From the NCBI RefSeq assembly GCF_030852425.1, contig NZ_NSDM01000005.1:372338-436337 (forward strand): a DNA stretch of 64,000 nucleotides, given 5' to 3'. This DNA comes from Saccharothrix longispora. GTDB lineage: Bacteria > Actinomycetota > Actinomycetes > Mycobacteriales > Pseudonocardiaceae. This document shows, piece by piece, positions 1 through 8,225 of the stretch; positions within the stretch are counted from its first letter, which is position 1, and each line of letters opens with the position of its first letter. The position numbers and the translations under genes are program-made. The notes beneath the pieces were generated by a model, which was not told where the DNA came from, did not search any database, and worked only from the letters and a program-made list of their open reading frames with translations.

Positions 1-1841
1 ACGGCACGACGTGCACGGGCGGCGTCAACCCGACCACCACCACGAGCACTACGACCACCACGACCGGCGTGACCACCACGACCACGACCTCCAACCCCGC
101 GCCCGGCGACCCGACCGGCCGCAAGCAGGTGGAGCGGTTGGACCGGGGTGTGGTCAGCGTGCGGTCGGGCAGCGGGAACCTGGTGAGTTGGCGGTTGTCG
201 GGAGGTGATCCGCAGGACGTCGGGTTCAACGTCTACCGGGGCGGCACGAAGCTGAACTCCTCGCCGATCACCACCTCGACGAACTACCTCGACGGTGGTG
301 CGGCGGCGGACGCGTCCTACACCGTGCGCGCCGTGGTCAACGGCACCGAGCAGGCCGCCTCCCCCGCGTCGCTGGCGTTCGCTTCCGGTTACCGCGACGT
401 GCCGATCCAGTCGCCGGGCAGCGGCTACGTCGCCAACGACGCGAGCGTCGGCGACCTGGACGGCGACGGGGACTACGAGTTCGTGCTCAAGTGGGACCCG
501 GACAACGCCAAGGACAACTCCCAGTCCGGCGTGACCGGCAACGTCTTCGTCGACGCCTACAGCCTCCAGGGCACCCGGTTGTGGCGCATCGACCTGGGGC
601 GCAACATCCGGGCGGGGGCGCACTACACGCAGTTCCAGGTCTACGACTACGACGGCGACGGTCGGGCCGAGGTGGCGATGAAGACCGCCGACGGCACCCG
701 GGACGGCCGGGGCGCGGTGATCGGCAACGCCTCCGCCGACCACCGCAACTCCTCCGGCTACGTCCTCGCCGGCCCGGAGTTCCTGACCATGTTCGACGGC
801 CGGACCGGCGCGGCGGTGTCCACGGTCAACTACGACCCGCCGCGTGGCACCGTCTCCTCCTGGGGCGACAGCTACGGCAACCGGGTGGACCGCTTCCTGG
901 CGGGCACCGCCTACCTCGACGGCGCCCGACCCAGCCTGGTCATGGCGCGCGGCTACTACACCCGCGCGGTGGTCGCCGCCTGGGACTTCCGCAACGGCAC
1001 GCTGACCAAGCGCTGGACGTTCGACTCCAACGCGTCGGGCAACTCCGGCTACGCCGGGCAGGGCAACCACTCGCTGAGCATCGCCGACGTCGACCAGGAC
1101 GGCCGCGACGAGATCGTCTACGGCGCGGCCACGATCGACGACAACGGCCGCGGCCTGTGGACCACGGGCCTCGGGCACGGCGATGCCGGCCACGTCGGCG
1201 ACCTCGACCCCGCCCGCCCGGGCCTCGAGTACTTCAAGGTCTCCGAGGACACCTCCAAGCCCGGCTCCTGGTTCGCCGACGCCCGCACCGGTCAGCGCCT
1301 GTGGACCACCGCCTCGGGCAGCGACAACGGCCGCGGCGTCTCCGGGGACATCCACCCCGGCAGCCCCGGCGCCGAGTCCTGGTCGTCGGCGGACGGCAGC
1401 CTGCGCAGCCCGAGCGGCGCGAACGTCGGCCGCAAGCCGTCCTCGGCGAACTTCCTCATCTGGTGGGACGGCGACCCCAGCCGTGAACTGCTCGACCAGA
1501 CCCGCATCGACAAGTACGGCACCGGCGGCGACACCCGCCTGCTCACCGGCGCCGGCGTGACCTCCAACAACGGCACCAAGGCCACCCCCGCCCTCTCCGG
1601 CGACATCCTCGGCGACTGGCGCGAGGAAGTCGTCTGGCGCACCGGCGACAACACCGCCCTGCGCGTCTACTCGACGCCCACCCGGACCGACCGGCGCATT
1701 CCCACCCTCATGCACGACACCCAGTACCGCGTCGCCATCGCCTGGCAGAACACCGCCTACAACCAACCCCCGCACCCCAGCTTCCACATCGGCAACGGCA
1801 TGACCACCCCGCCCCGACCCGACATCCACTACGCGGGCTGA
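1..1841 (+). CDS. Rhamnogalacturonan lyase, PL11 family (5' end outside window)
   Basis: Secreted enzyme that cleaves the rhamnogalacturonan-I backbone of pectin by beta-elimination. The reading frame is open from the first bases and runs to TGA at 1839-1841, so the N-terminus lies upstream. The visible protein begins with a fragment reading GTTCTGG, typical of the end of a CBM2 cellulose-binding module, then a Thr-rich linker of about 25 residues. The full PL11 catalytic domain of about 570 residues follows, opening with a beta-sandwich segment (QVERLDRGVVSV) and continuing through repeated Asp-rich Ca-binding propeller motifs such as DLDGDGDYEF, DYDGDGRAEV and DVDQDGRDEI. A strong hairpin follows the stop. 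The next gene is a GH43 arabinanase, which fits joint attack on pectin side chains and backbone. The CBM2 assignment is an inference from a few residues; the lyase call is firm. Confidence 0.9.
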   Translation, partial: GTTCTGGVNPTTTTSTTTTTTGVTTTTTTSNPAPGDPTGRKQVERLDRGVVSVRSGSGNLVSWRLSGGDPQDVGFNVYRGGTKLNSSPITTSTNYLDGGAAADASYTVRAVVNGTEQAASPASLAFASGYRDVPIQSPGSGYVANDASVGDLDGDGDYEFVLKWDPDNAKDNSQSGVTGNVFVDAYSLQGTRLWRIDLGRNIRAGAHYTQFQVYDYDGDGRAEVAMKTADGTRDGRGAVIGNASADHRNSSGYVLAGPEFLTMFDGRTGAAVSTVNYDPPRGTVSSWGDSYGNRVDRFLAGTAYLDGARPSLVMARGYYTRAVVAAWDFRNGTLTKRWTFDSNASGNSGYAGQGNHSLSIADVDQDGRDEIVYGAATIDDNGRGLWTTGLGHGDAGHVGDLDPARPGLEYFKVSEDTSKPGSWFADARTGQRLWTTASGSDNGRGVSGDIHPGSPGAESWSSADGSLRSPSGANVGRKPSSANFLIWWDGDPSRELLDQTRIDKYGTGGDTRLLTGAGVTSNNGTKATPALSGDILGDWREEVVWRTGDNTALRVYSTPTRTDRRIPTLMHDTQYRVAIAWQNTAYNQPPHPSFHIGNGMTTPPRPDIHYAG

Positions 1842-1857
1842 CCCGCCCCGCGGACCA

Positions 1858-1896
1858 CGCGCGTGTGCCCGAGCCGACGAGCCGGGCACACGCGCG
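1858..1896 (+). terminator. Rho-independent-type hairpin after the rhamnogalacturonan lyase
   Basis: A perfect 14-bp inverted repeat has arms at 1858-1871 (CGCGCGTGTGCCCG) and 1883-1896, with an 11-nt loop. It starts 17 bp after the lyase stop codon. There is no U-tract, as is common for actinomycete terminators. Confidence 0.75.
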
Positions 1897-1909
1897 TACC
1901 CATGTTCGA

Positions 1910-1925
1910 CTGTTAGCGGTCACAA
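1910..1925. promoter_or_regulatory. LacI-type operator-like site, copy 1
   Basis: CTGTTAGCGGTCACAA matches the palindrome TTGTTAGCGCTAACAA at 13 of 16 positions. It lies in the 326-bp gap ahead of the GH43 arabinanase, upstream of a better copy at 2031-2046. The consensus was built by me from the four sites in this window. The binding protein is unknown. Confidence 0.5.
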
Positions 1926-2030
1926 AATTTTGCGGCAGCACGACTGGGACAGCAAGAATCGTCCGCCGAAACAAGCTGGTAAGGGCAATGTGAACGATAC
2001 AGATTCGAACGGATTCGACCACAACAAGCT

Positions 2031-2046
2031 TTGTTAGCGATAACAG
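2031..2046. promoter_or_regulatory. LacI-type operator-like site, copy 2
   Basis: TTGTTAGCGATAACAG matches the palindrome TTGTTAGCGCTAACAA at 14 of 16 positions and lies about 120 bp before the GTG start of the arabinanase. A 15/16 copy lies upstream of the GH10 xylanase at 28985-29000, so the same regulator probably controls both loci. Confidence 0.65.
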
Positions 2047-2167
2047 GTGGTCTTGCCCGCTCGCCACTCACCTCCTATGGTCGAGGAGCGCTCCCCGGAA
2101 GCGCGCGCACCGCTGCGACCCGCGCAGCACAGCCGCCGCCACCCGATCCGACGCATTAGGGGACAAC

Positions 2168-3127
2168 GTGGTCTCATTGAGGAAACTGGCGTTGACGCTG
2201 TTGAGCACGCTCGCCGTGACGGTCGCGGTGGCACCGCACGCGTCGGCCTACCCCGCACCCGGCCGGGTGACCGGTGACATCGGCGTGCACGACCCGAGCG
2301 CCGTCAAGCGCTCGGACGGCAGCTACCTGATCGCGCACACCGGCAACGGAATCGCGCTCAAGACCTCCAGCGACCGCACCGCGTTCCGCAACGCCGGCGC
2401 GGCCTTCCCCGGCGGCACGCCGTGGGCGAACACCTACACCAACAACTCGCGCAACCTGTGGGCGCCGGACCTGTCCTACAGCAACGGCCAGTACTACCTG
2501 TACTACTCGGCCTCCACGTTCGGCTCGAACCGGTCGGCGATCTTCCTGGCCACCAGCCCCAGCGGCAATTCGGGCACGTGGACCAACCGCGGCCTGGTGG
2601 TCGAGTCGCGCACCAGCGACAACTTCAACGCCATCGACCCCGACCTGGTCGTCGACGACTCGGGCCGCTGGTGGTTGAGCTTCGGCTCGTTCTGGTCGGG
2701 CATCAAGATGATCGCGCTCAACCCGTCCACCGGGCTGCGCTCGGACAGCACGGTGCGCTCCATCGCCGGGCGCAACGGCGGGGCGATCGAGGCTCCGAAC
2801 ATCGTCAAGCGCGGCAGCTACTACTACCTGTTCGTGTCGTTCGACCGGTGCTGCCAGGGCGCGGCGAGCACCTACCGGGTGATGGTCGGCCGCTCGACCA
2901 GCGTCACCGGCCCCTACGTCGACCGCAACGGCACCGCGCTCACCTCCGGCGGTGGCACCGAGATCCTGGCCGGTCAGGGCAGCGTCCACGGACCCGGCCA
3001 CCAGGACGTGCTGGCGGACGGCGACGGCGACGTCCTCTTCTACCACTACTACGCCGACAACGGCGCGTCGCTGCTCGGCATCAACCTGCTCAGGCTCGAC
3101 TCGGCCGGCTGGCCCTACGTCTACTGA
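2168..3127 (+). CDS. Secreted endo-1,5-alpha-L-arabinanase, GH43
   Basis: Hydrolyses internal alpha-1,5 bonds of arabinan side chains of pectin. The 319-residue protein has a Sec signal peptide (basic start, hydrophobic core, cleavage near APHASA-YP at about residue 27) and a single five-bladed propeller GH43 domain with no binding module. The usual three acidic residues can be placed: Asp in GVHDPSAV (base), Asp in NAIDPD (pKa modulator) and Glu in GGAIEAPN (acid). The GTG start at 2168 is preceded by AGGGGA at a suitable distance. The length fits single-domain GH43 arabinanases. Two LacI-type operator-like sites lie in its promoter region, so induction by arabinan-derived sugars is likely. 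It is followed after 39 bp by a second GH43 gene on the same strand. Confidence 0.9.
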   Translation: MVSLRKLALTLLSTLAVTVAVAPHASAYPAPGRVTGDIGVHDPSAVKRSDGSYLIAHTGNGIALKTSSDRTAFRNAGAAFPGGTPWANTYTNNSRNLWAPDLSYSNGQYYLYYSASTFGSNRSAIFLATSPSGNSGTWTNRGLVVESRTSDNFNAIDPDLVVDDSGRWWLSFGSFWSGIKMIALNPSTGLRSDSTVRSIAGRNGGAIEAPNIVKRGSYYYLFVSFDRCCQGAASTYRVMVGRSTSVTGPYVDRNGTALTSGGGTEILAGQGSVHGPGHQDVLADGDGDVLFYHYYADNGASLLGINLLRLDSAGWPYVY

Positions 3128-3166
3128 CCGCACGCGAATCCCGTGCAGCGTCGCAGGGAGAAGATC

Positions 3167-4660
3167 TTGACAACGATCACCACCGGTTCGCTCCGACGAC
3201 GGCGGACCACTCTCGTCCTGGCCACCACCACCGCCTTGTTCGGCGGCCTCACCTCCGCGCTGCCACCGGCGGCGTCGGCGGCCACCGTGGACACCAGCGC
3301 CTCCTACGTGCTGGTCAACCGCAACAGCGGCAAAGCGCTCGACGTGTACGACCTCGCCACGAACGACGGCGCGCGGATCTCGCAGTACACCCGCAACGAC
3401 GGGGCGTGGCAGCAGTGGCAGTTCGTCGACTCGGGCGGCGGCTACTACCGGCTGAGGTCGCGCCACAGCGGCAAGGTGCTGGACTTCCCCTCCACCGCCG
3501 ACCGCACCGGCCTGGTGCAGAACACCGACGCCAACCGCACGAGCCAGCAGTTCCGCCTCGCCGACTCCGACGGCGGCCACGTGCGCCTGCTCAACCGCGC
3601 CGGCGGCAAGGCGGTCGACGTGCTCGACTTCTCCACCGCCGACGGCGCCCAGGTCGTCCAGTGGCCCGACACCGGCGGCGCCAACCAGCAGTGGCAGCTG
3701 GTCAAGCTGGGGTCGAGCACGCCGGGCACGTTCGCGAACCCGATCAAGCGCAACGGCCCGGACCCGTGGCTCCAGTACCACAACGGCTACTACCACCTGG
3801 CCACCACGACGTGGAACTCCACGATCACCATGCGCCGCTCCCGCACCCTCGCGGGCCTGGCCACGGCGGCCGACCAGGTGGTGTTCAACCTCGCGGGTCG
3901 CCCGAACGGCTGCTGCAACATGTGGGCCCCGGAGTTCCACCTGCTCAACGGGCGCTGGTACCTCTACTACGTCGCCGGGCAGAACGTGCCCGACTTCAAC
4001 CCCACCCAACGCCTGCACGTCCTCGAAAGCGCGGGCTCCGACCCGATGGGCCCGTACAGCTTCAAGGCCGACCTGGGCAACACCTGGGAGCTGGACCCCA
4101 GCATCCTGCAACACGGCGGCAGGCTGTACCTGCTGGGCAGCGCGACCGACGGCACCCAGTCGCTCACCATCACCCCGCTGTCCAACCCCTACACCACCAG
4201 CGGGCCGCGACGCACCATCTCCCAACCCACCCTGTCCTGGGAACGGCAGACGCACCCGGTCAACGAAGGCGCGGAACCGCTGTACCACAACGGCCGCACC
4301 ATGGTCGTCTACTCGGCCAGCGCGTGCTGGGGCCCGGACTACAAGCTGGGCCTGCTGACGTTGACCGGCAGCGACCCGCTCAACCGCGCCCACTGGACGA
4401 AGTCGCCCAACCCCGTCTTCCAGCGCAACGACGGCAACGGCGTCTTCGCCCCCGGCCACAACGGGTTCTTCAAGTCCCCCGACGGCACCGAGGACTGGAT
4501 CGTCTACCACGCCAACGACTCCGCCGGCGGCGGCTGCGACATGAACCGCTCCACCCGCGCCCAGAAGTTCACCTGGAACGCCGACGGCACGCCCAACTTC
4601 GGCACGCCCGTCCGCCTCGGCACGCAACTGCGCGCACCCTCCGGCGAACCCGCCAACTGA
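3167..4660 (+). CDS. Secreted CBM13-GH43 arabinofuranosidase/exo-arabinanase
   Basis: Probable exo-acting arabinan or arabinoxylan enzyme. I chose the TTG start at 3167 because AGGGAG at 3155-3160 sits at the right distance; an in-frame GTG at 3143 lacks this. The order is signal peptide (to about residue 39, PPAASA-AT), a ricin-B type CBM13 module at about 40-180 with QQWQFV, SQQFRL and NQQWQLV repeats, and then a GH43 catalytic domain at about 190-497. Likely catalytic residues are Asp in NGPDPWL, Asp in WELDPSI and Glu in NEGAEPL. The lectin module is a diverged relative of the two modules at 30.1-31.3 kb. It is cotranscribed with, or follows closely, the arabinanase. The exact substrate (arabinan or arabinoxylan) cannot be settled from sequence alone. 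Confidence 0.85.
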   Translation: MTTITTGSLRRRRTTLVLATTTALFGGLTSALPPAASAATVDTSASYVLVNRNSGKALDVYDLATNDGARISQYTRNDGAWQQWQFVDSGGGYYRLRSRHSGKVLDFPSTADRTGLVQNTDANRTSQQFRLADSDGGHVRLLNRAGGKAVDVLDFSTADGAQVVQWPDTGGANQQWQLVKLGSSTPGTFANPIKRNGPDPWLQYHNGYYHLATTTWNSTITMRRSRTLAGLATAADQVVFNLAGRPNGCCNMWAPEFHLLNGRWYLYYVAGQNVPDFNPTQRLHVLESAGSDPMGPYSFKADLGNTWELDPSILQHGGRLYLLGSATDGTQSLTITPLSNPYTTSGPRRTISQPTLSWERQTHPVNEGAEPLYHNGRTMVVYSASACWGPDYKLGLLTLTGSDPLNRAHWTKSPNPVFQRNDGNGVFAPGHNGFFKSPDGTEDWIVYHANDSAGGGCDMNRSTRAQKFTWNADGTPNFGTPVRLGTQLRAPSGEPAN

Positions 4661-4689
4661 CACACCGACCGGGAACAACGCCGTTCCCA

Positions 4690-4729
4690 CCGCGGGTGCC
4701 GATGGCCTCTCCCCCATCGGCACCCGCGG
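4690..4729 (+). terminator. Terminator hairpin after the CBM13-GH43 gene
   Basis: A perfect 16-bp inverted repeat has arms at 4690-4705 and 4714-4729 around an 8-nt loop. It starts 29 bp after the stop codon and marks the end of the arabinan locus. Confidence 0.8.
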
Positions 4730-4914
4730 CCCGGTCACCACGGCCCGGTCACCGTGTCGCGGTCCCCTCCGGTCGCCACCGGGCGTACCAGTCGGCAACG
4801 GCGCGCAGCGGGACCGGCAGCGGGGCGAGGTCGGGTTACCAGGCTCGTTCCCACTCCAGCGACACCCAGCCCGACCCATGGGCCGGCAGGCGTCCGCGCT
4901 CCGTCCTCGGCTGC

Positions 4915-5292
4915 GTGCTGTTCTCCCGCAGCACCCGCGAGCACTTCCTGCTCACCGGGCGCCTGCTCGCCGCCTGCCGGGGCGTGTCCCTGCTGCACGC
5001 GCTGTGGGACTCCGTGAACAGCATCGCCGTGCTGATCACGCTGGTGCTCACCGAGCAGCCGGGGCAGCGGCGGGCGTTGGAGTCGGGCTACCTGCCCGAG
5101 CCCGCGGCGACCCGGGTGCAGCTGTTCACCGCGTTCACCTGGATCGGGCTCGCGGTGATCTCGGCGATCGGCCTGGTCTGGCCGGCCGTCCTGGTGCGGG
5201 CCTCGCGCAGGCAGGCCGTGCCGGTGACCGTGCGGGGCCACCCGCCGGCCACGGACGCGCGGTGGTGGCCGACGGGCGGGTACCACCGGTGA
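4915..5292 (+). pseudogene. C-terminal remnant of a PrsW-type membrane protease
   Basis: This in-frame segment encodes REHFLLTGRLLAACRG and LLHALWDS, followed by two hydrophobic stretches. The pattern resembles the last transmembrane helices of PrsW-family intramembrane metalloproteases. The N-terminal two-thirds, which would carry the catalytic Glu/His motifs, are missing. The only nearby in-frame start is a GTG at 4915 without a clear ribosome binding site. The fragment lies between a terminator and a MerR promoter. I read it as a 5'-truncated relic. A short translated membrane protein is possible but less likely. Confidence 0.5.
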
Positions 5293-5311
5293 CCGGGCGC
5301 CCGGTTCCGGC

Positions 5312-5343
5312 TTGACCTTCCAGTCGACTCGAAGGCCTACCGT
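5312..5343 (+). promoter_or_regulatory. MerR-type promoter with dyad operator
   Basis: A -35 TTGACC (5312-5317) and a -10 TACCGT (5338-5343) are separated by 20 bp, longer than the usual 17. The spacer holds a near-perfect dyad, CCTTC-N10-GAAGG (5316-5335). This is the classic architecture of promoters untwisted by MerR-family metal sensors. Transcription would start about at the GTG at 5350, suggesting a leaderless, autoregulated mRNA. Confidence 0.75.
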
Positions 5344-5349
5344 CGCCGG

Positions 5350-6102
5350 GTGACCACGTACCGCATCTCGCAACTGGCCGAGCGGGTCGGGTTGCGCCCC
5401 ACCACCCTGCGCTTCTACGAGCAGGCAGGCCTGCTGCCGGCGCAGCGGTCGGGGTCCGGCTACCGGCTCTACGGCGACGACGCGGTCGAGCGCCTGGGCT
5501 TCATCACCGCGGGCAAGCGCCCCGGCCTGCCGTTGGAGGAGATCAGGGGCCTGCTCGCCGTCGGGGAGGACGGGGTGTGCACCGACGTGCGCCGCCGGCT
5601 CCGGCCGATGCTCCGGGAGCGCATCGCCCGGACCGAGCGGACCGCCGCCGAGCTGAACTCCTTCACCGACCGGCTGCGCGGCGCACTGGACGAGATGGAC
5701 GGCCCGCCACCGCCCGGCCGCTGCGCACCCGGCTGCGGCCTCCCGCACGGCGGGCCGGTGCCCGTGCCGGTGACCGTCGAGCCGCGCGGCCCCCGCCCCG
5801 GCGAACGGGACGCGTCGCCGATCGCGTGCGCCCTCGGCGACGACGACCGGGCGGAACGCGTCCGCGCGTGGCGGCGCCTGCTGGAGCGGGCCACCGGCAG
5901 GTGGGCGATCGACCGGGGGCTGCGGATCACCCTGCCCGCGAACCTGGCCGGGCGGGTCGCCGGACTGGCCGCCGCCGAGCAGCGGTGCTGCGCGTTCTTC
6001 GAGTTCAGCCTGCACCTGTCGGCCGGCGACCTCCAGTTCGACGTCCGCGCCCCGGAGGACGCGGCCGCGCTGCTGACCGAGGTGTTCGGCGCGGCCGGCT
6101 GA
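5350..6102 (+). CDS. MerR-family regulator, metal-sensor type with C-terminal extension
   Basis: A DNA-binding activator/repressor of the CueR/ZntR/MerR group. Residues 1-70 hold the winged HTH (YRISQLAERVGLRPTTLRFYEQAGLL), followed by a dimerisation coiled coil to about 115. A Cys-containing loop (GRCAPGCGLPHGG) could bind metal, with a further Cys at VCTD. The last 100 residues form an extra domain (IACALGDDDRAER to LLTEVFG) with a CC pair (EQRCCAFF), as seen in some actinobacterial MerR proteins. At 250 residues it is almost twice the minimal MerR length. Its own promoter carries a matching dyad. No metal transporter or reductase lies next to it, so the metal and the target are unknown. 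Confidence 0.85.
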   Translation: MTTYRISQLAERVGLRPTTLRFYEQAGLLPAQRSGSGYRLYGDDAVERLGFITAGKRPGLPLEEIRGLLAVGEDGVCTDVRRRLRPMLRERIARTERTAAELNSFTDRLRGALDEMDGPPPPGRCAPGCGLPHGGPVPVPVTVEPRGPRPGERDASPIACALGDDDRAERVRAWRRLLERATGRWAIDRGLRITLPANLAGRVAGLAAAEQRCCAFFEFSLHLSAGDLQFDVRAPEDAAALLTEVFGAAG

Positions 6103-6260
6103 ACCCCGGCCCGGTTGCGGCCGGCGACGGTGGGCGTGGCACCGACGAGGTGACCGCGCACCGCGGAGCGTCGGGTCCGCGGTGGAGCTGTTCCCGACGC
6201 CCCGGTCGCCCGACCCGCCCGTTGCCGGCGGGACGGGCCCGTTCGCACGTCACCGCGGGT

Positions 6261-6293
6261 GGTCGGCGGCCGGCGGAGGACCGGCCGCCGACC
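6261..6293 (-). terminator. Hairpin at the 3' end of the lysyl-tRNA synthetase gene
   Basis: A perfect 13-bp inverted repeat has arms at 6261-6273 and 6281-6293, immediately beyond the stop codon at 6300 on the minus strand. It could also serve the MerR gene on the plus strand. Confidence 0.7.
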
Positions 6294-6299
6294 GCGCGG

Positions 6300-7970
6300 T
6301 CAGTTGCCCAGGAGCTTGCGCACCCGGTCCGGTCCGGTCGCCAGCAGCAGCGTGGGCAGGCGGGGCCCGGTGTCCCGGCCGATCAGCGCCCGGTACAGCA
6401 GCACGAAGAACGACCGCTGGAGCACCTTCAGCTCCGGTGTCGGGGCCGCGTCCATGTCCAGACCGGCCTGGAGCTTGGGCACGCCGTACACCAGCCGGGT
6501 GAGGCCGTCGAGCGTCCAGTGCTCGTCCAGGCGTTCGAGCAGCTTGCCGACCATCTGCCGCTGCTCGTCGTCCAGCGAGGCCGCCAGCTCGGCGTCCGGC
6601 TCGTCCAGGACCCGCGTGTGCTGGTCGGCGGGCAGGTAGCGCTCCACCCACCGCCGCGCGCAGTCGAGCCGAGGCCGGACCTCGTCCAGGCCGGTGATCG
6701 GGTCCTCGCCGTCCACGCCGCCGAGGATGCGCAGCATCTGCTCCTCGTCGCCGGTGGTGATGTCGGCCATCGAGGCCAGCATCCGGTAGGAGACCGGGCG
6801 CGGCGTGGCGGGCAGGCGCACCTCGGCGGTGCTGACCGCGCGCTCGTGGGCGGTGGCGTCGGCATGGTTCGCGGCGCCCTGGCGCACCCGCTGCTCCAGG
6901 GCGTCCCACTCGTCGTACAGGCGGTAGATCTCCTGGTCGAAGGCGATCTTGAACGACTGGTTGGGCTTGCGGCGGCTGTAGAGCCAGCGCAGCACGGCCG
7001 GCTCCATGATGCGCAGCGCGTCGCCCGGCGTCGGGACCGCGCCCGCGGAGCTGCTCATCTTGGCCATGCCGGTGATCCCGACGAACGCGTACATCGGGCC
7101 GATCGGCTGCCGACCGCCGAAGACCTCGCGCACGATGTGCCCGCCGACCTCGAACGAGGAGCCCGGGGACGAGTGGTCGACGCCCGACGGCTCGAACGCC
7201 ACGCCCTCGTAGGCCCAGCGCATCGGCCAGTCGACCTTCCACACGAGCTTGCCCCCGGTGAACTCGGAGAGCAGGACCGCCTCACCGTGGCCGCAGGCGC
7301 ACGTGTAGGTCATCTCGGTGGTGTCGTCGTCGTAGGCCGTGATCGTGGTGAGGTCCTTGCCGCACGCCGAGCAGTACGGCTTGAAGGGGTAGTACCGCCC
7401 CCGGGGCGCCGCGTCGCCCGAGCCGTCCGGGTCGTCGGCCGGCTCGGTCTTCTTCCTGGTGCGGAAGCGGCCCAGGATCGCGTCGATGCGGTCGCGCTCC
7501 CGCATGGCGAGCAGGACCTGGTCGCGGTAGCGGCCCGACGTGTACTGCTCGGTCTGGCTGATGCCGCGGTAGGTGACGCCCAACTCGGCGAGCGACTCGA
7601 TCATCGCCGCCTTGAAGTGCTCCGCCCAGTTCGGGTGCGGGCTGCCGGGCGGGGCGGGCACCGCGGTGAGCGGCTTGCCGATGTGCTCCTCCCACGACGG
7701 GTCGATGCCGGCCGGGACCCGGCGGAACCGGTCGTAGTCGTCCCACGAGATCAGGTGCTCGCACTCCCGCCCGCGCCGCCGGATCTCGTCGGCGACGAAG
7801 TGGGGCGTCATCACCTCGCGCAGGTTGCCCAGGTGGATCGGCCCGGACGGGCTCAGCCCCGAGGCGCACACGACGGGTTTGCCCGGAGCGAGGCGATCGG
7901 CTTCGGCCAGCACCTCGTCCGCAAGCCTCGAAATCCAATCCGCTTCGGTCGAGCGATCCACGGCGAGCAC
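6300..7970 (-). CDS. lysK: Lysyl-tRNA synthetase, class I (archaeal type)
   Basis: Charges tRNA-Lys with lysine using a Rossmann-fold class I catalytic domain, unlike the class II enzyme that serves most bacteria. Visible motifs are the HIGH-like PIHLGN near residue 45 and the KMSKS-like KMSSS near residue 305. A zinc-type insertion carries CSACG and CACGH around residues 210-240, and a helical anticodon-binding C-terminus follows. The length of 556 is normal for LysRS1. The start is a GTG at 7970 or 7961; AAAGGA is better spaced for 7961. It stands alone, with hairpin termination. Class I copies occur in some actinomycetes beside a class II enzyme. Whether this one is the housekeeping enzyme or a second, possibly resistance-type, copy cannot be told from this window. 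Confidence 0.92.
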   Translation of the reverse strand: MLAVDRSTEADWISRLADEVLAEADRLAPGKPVVCASGLSPSGPIHLGNLREVMTPHFVADEIRRRGRECEHLISWDDYDRFRRVPAGIDPSWEEHIGKPLTAVPAPPGSPHPNWAEHFKAAMIESLAELGVTYRGISQTEQYTSGRYRDQVLLAMRERDRIDAILGRFRTRKKTEPADDPDGSGDAAPRGRYYPFKPYCSACGKDLTTITAYDDDTTEMTYTCACGHGEAVLLSEFTGGKLVWKVDWPMRWAYEGVAFEPSGVDHSSPGSSFEVGGHIVREVFGGRQPIGPMYAFVGITGMAKMSSSAGAVPTPGDALRIMEPAVLRWLYSRRKPNQSFKIAFDQEIYRLYDEWDALEQRVRQGAANHADATAHERAVSTAEVRLPATPRPVSYRMLASMADITTGDEEQMLRILGGVDGEDPITGLDEVRPRLDCARRWVERYLPADQHTRVLDEPDAELAASLDDEQRQMVGKLLERLDEHWTLDGLTRLVYGVPKLQAGLDMDAAPTPELKVLQRSFFVLLYRALIGRDTGPRLPTLLLATGPDRVRKLLGN

Positions 7971-7985
7971 ATCCTTTCAGGCATT

Positions 7986-8189
7986 TCAACGGCCTGATTG
8001 TCCCAGGACGCCCCGGCGCGCCGCGTGCCGGGGGACGCCGGACGGGTGACGCCCCGCCACGGGCGCGTCGGTCACCGGCGCGGCGGGGACGACGGCGCCC
8101 GGCTGCTCGGTGGGCGACTCCTCGCCGTCGGGCCCGGAGAGGCTGTCGCGGGACAGGTGGGCGATCGCCGGGTGGTCGGGAACCGACAC
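7986..8189 (-). CDS. Possible small hypothetical protein
   Basis: A 67-residue frame with a GTG start lies in the gap between lysK and the methyltransferase. A TTGACT hexamer lies just upstream on the same strand. The product is rich in Pro, Ala, Arg and Gly and has no recognisable motif. It may be only an open shadow in high-GC sequence. Confidence 0.2.
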   Translation of the reverse strand: MSVPDHPAIAHLSRDSLSGPDGEESPTEQPGAVVPAAPVTDAPVAGRHPSGVPRHAARRGVLGQSGR

Positions 8190-8225
8190 TGGCGATCACC
8201 ATGTGTAGTCAATACAGTACATGTG

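Noticed and set aside
69-130. ACC/ACG tandem repeat near the left edge as a simple repeat or CRISPR-like array
   Set aside because: It encodes the Thr-rich interdomain linker of the rhamnogalacturonan lyase and has no spacer structure.
2174-4879. A 901-codon open frame on the minus strand across the two GH43 genes
   Set aside because: It is antisense to two clear secreted enzymes, and its product is a Val/Gly/Arg/Ala-rich shadow without motifs. It is a consequence of third-position GC.
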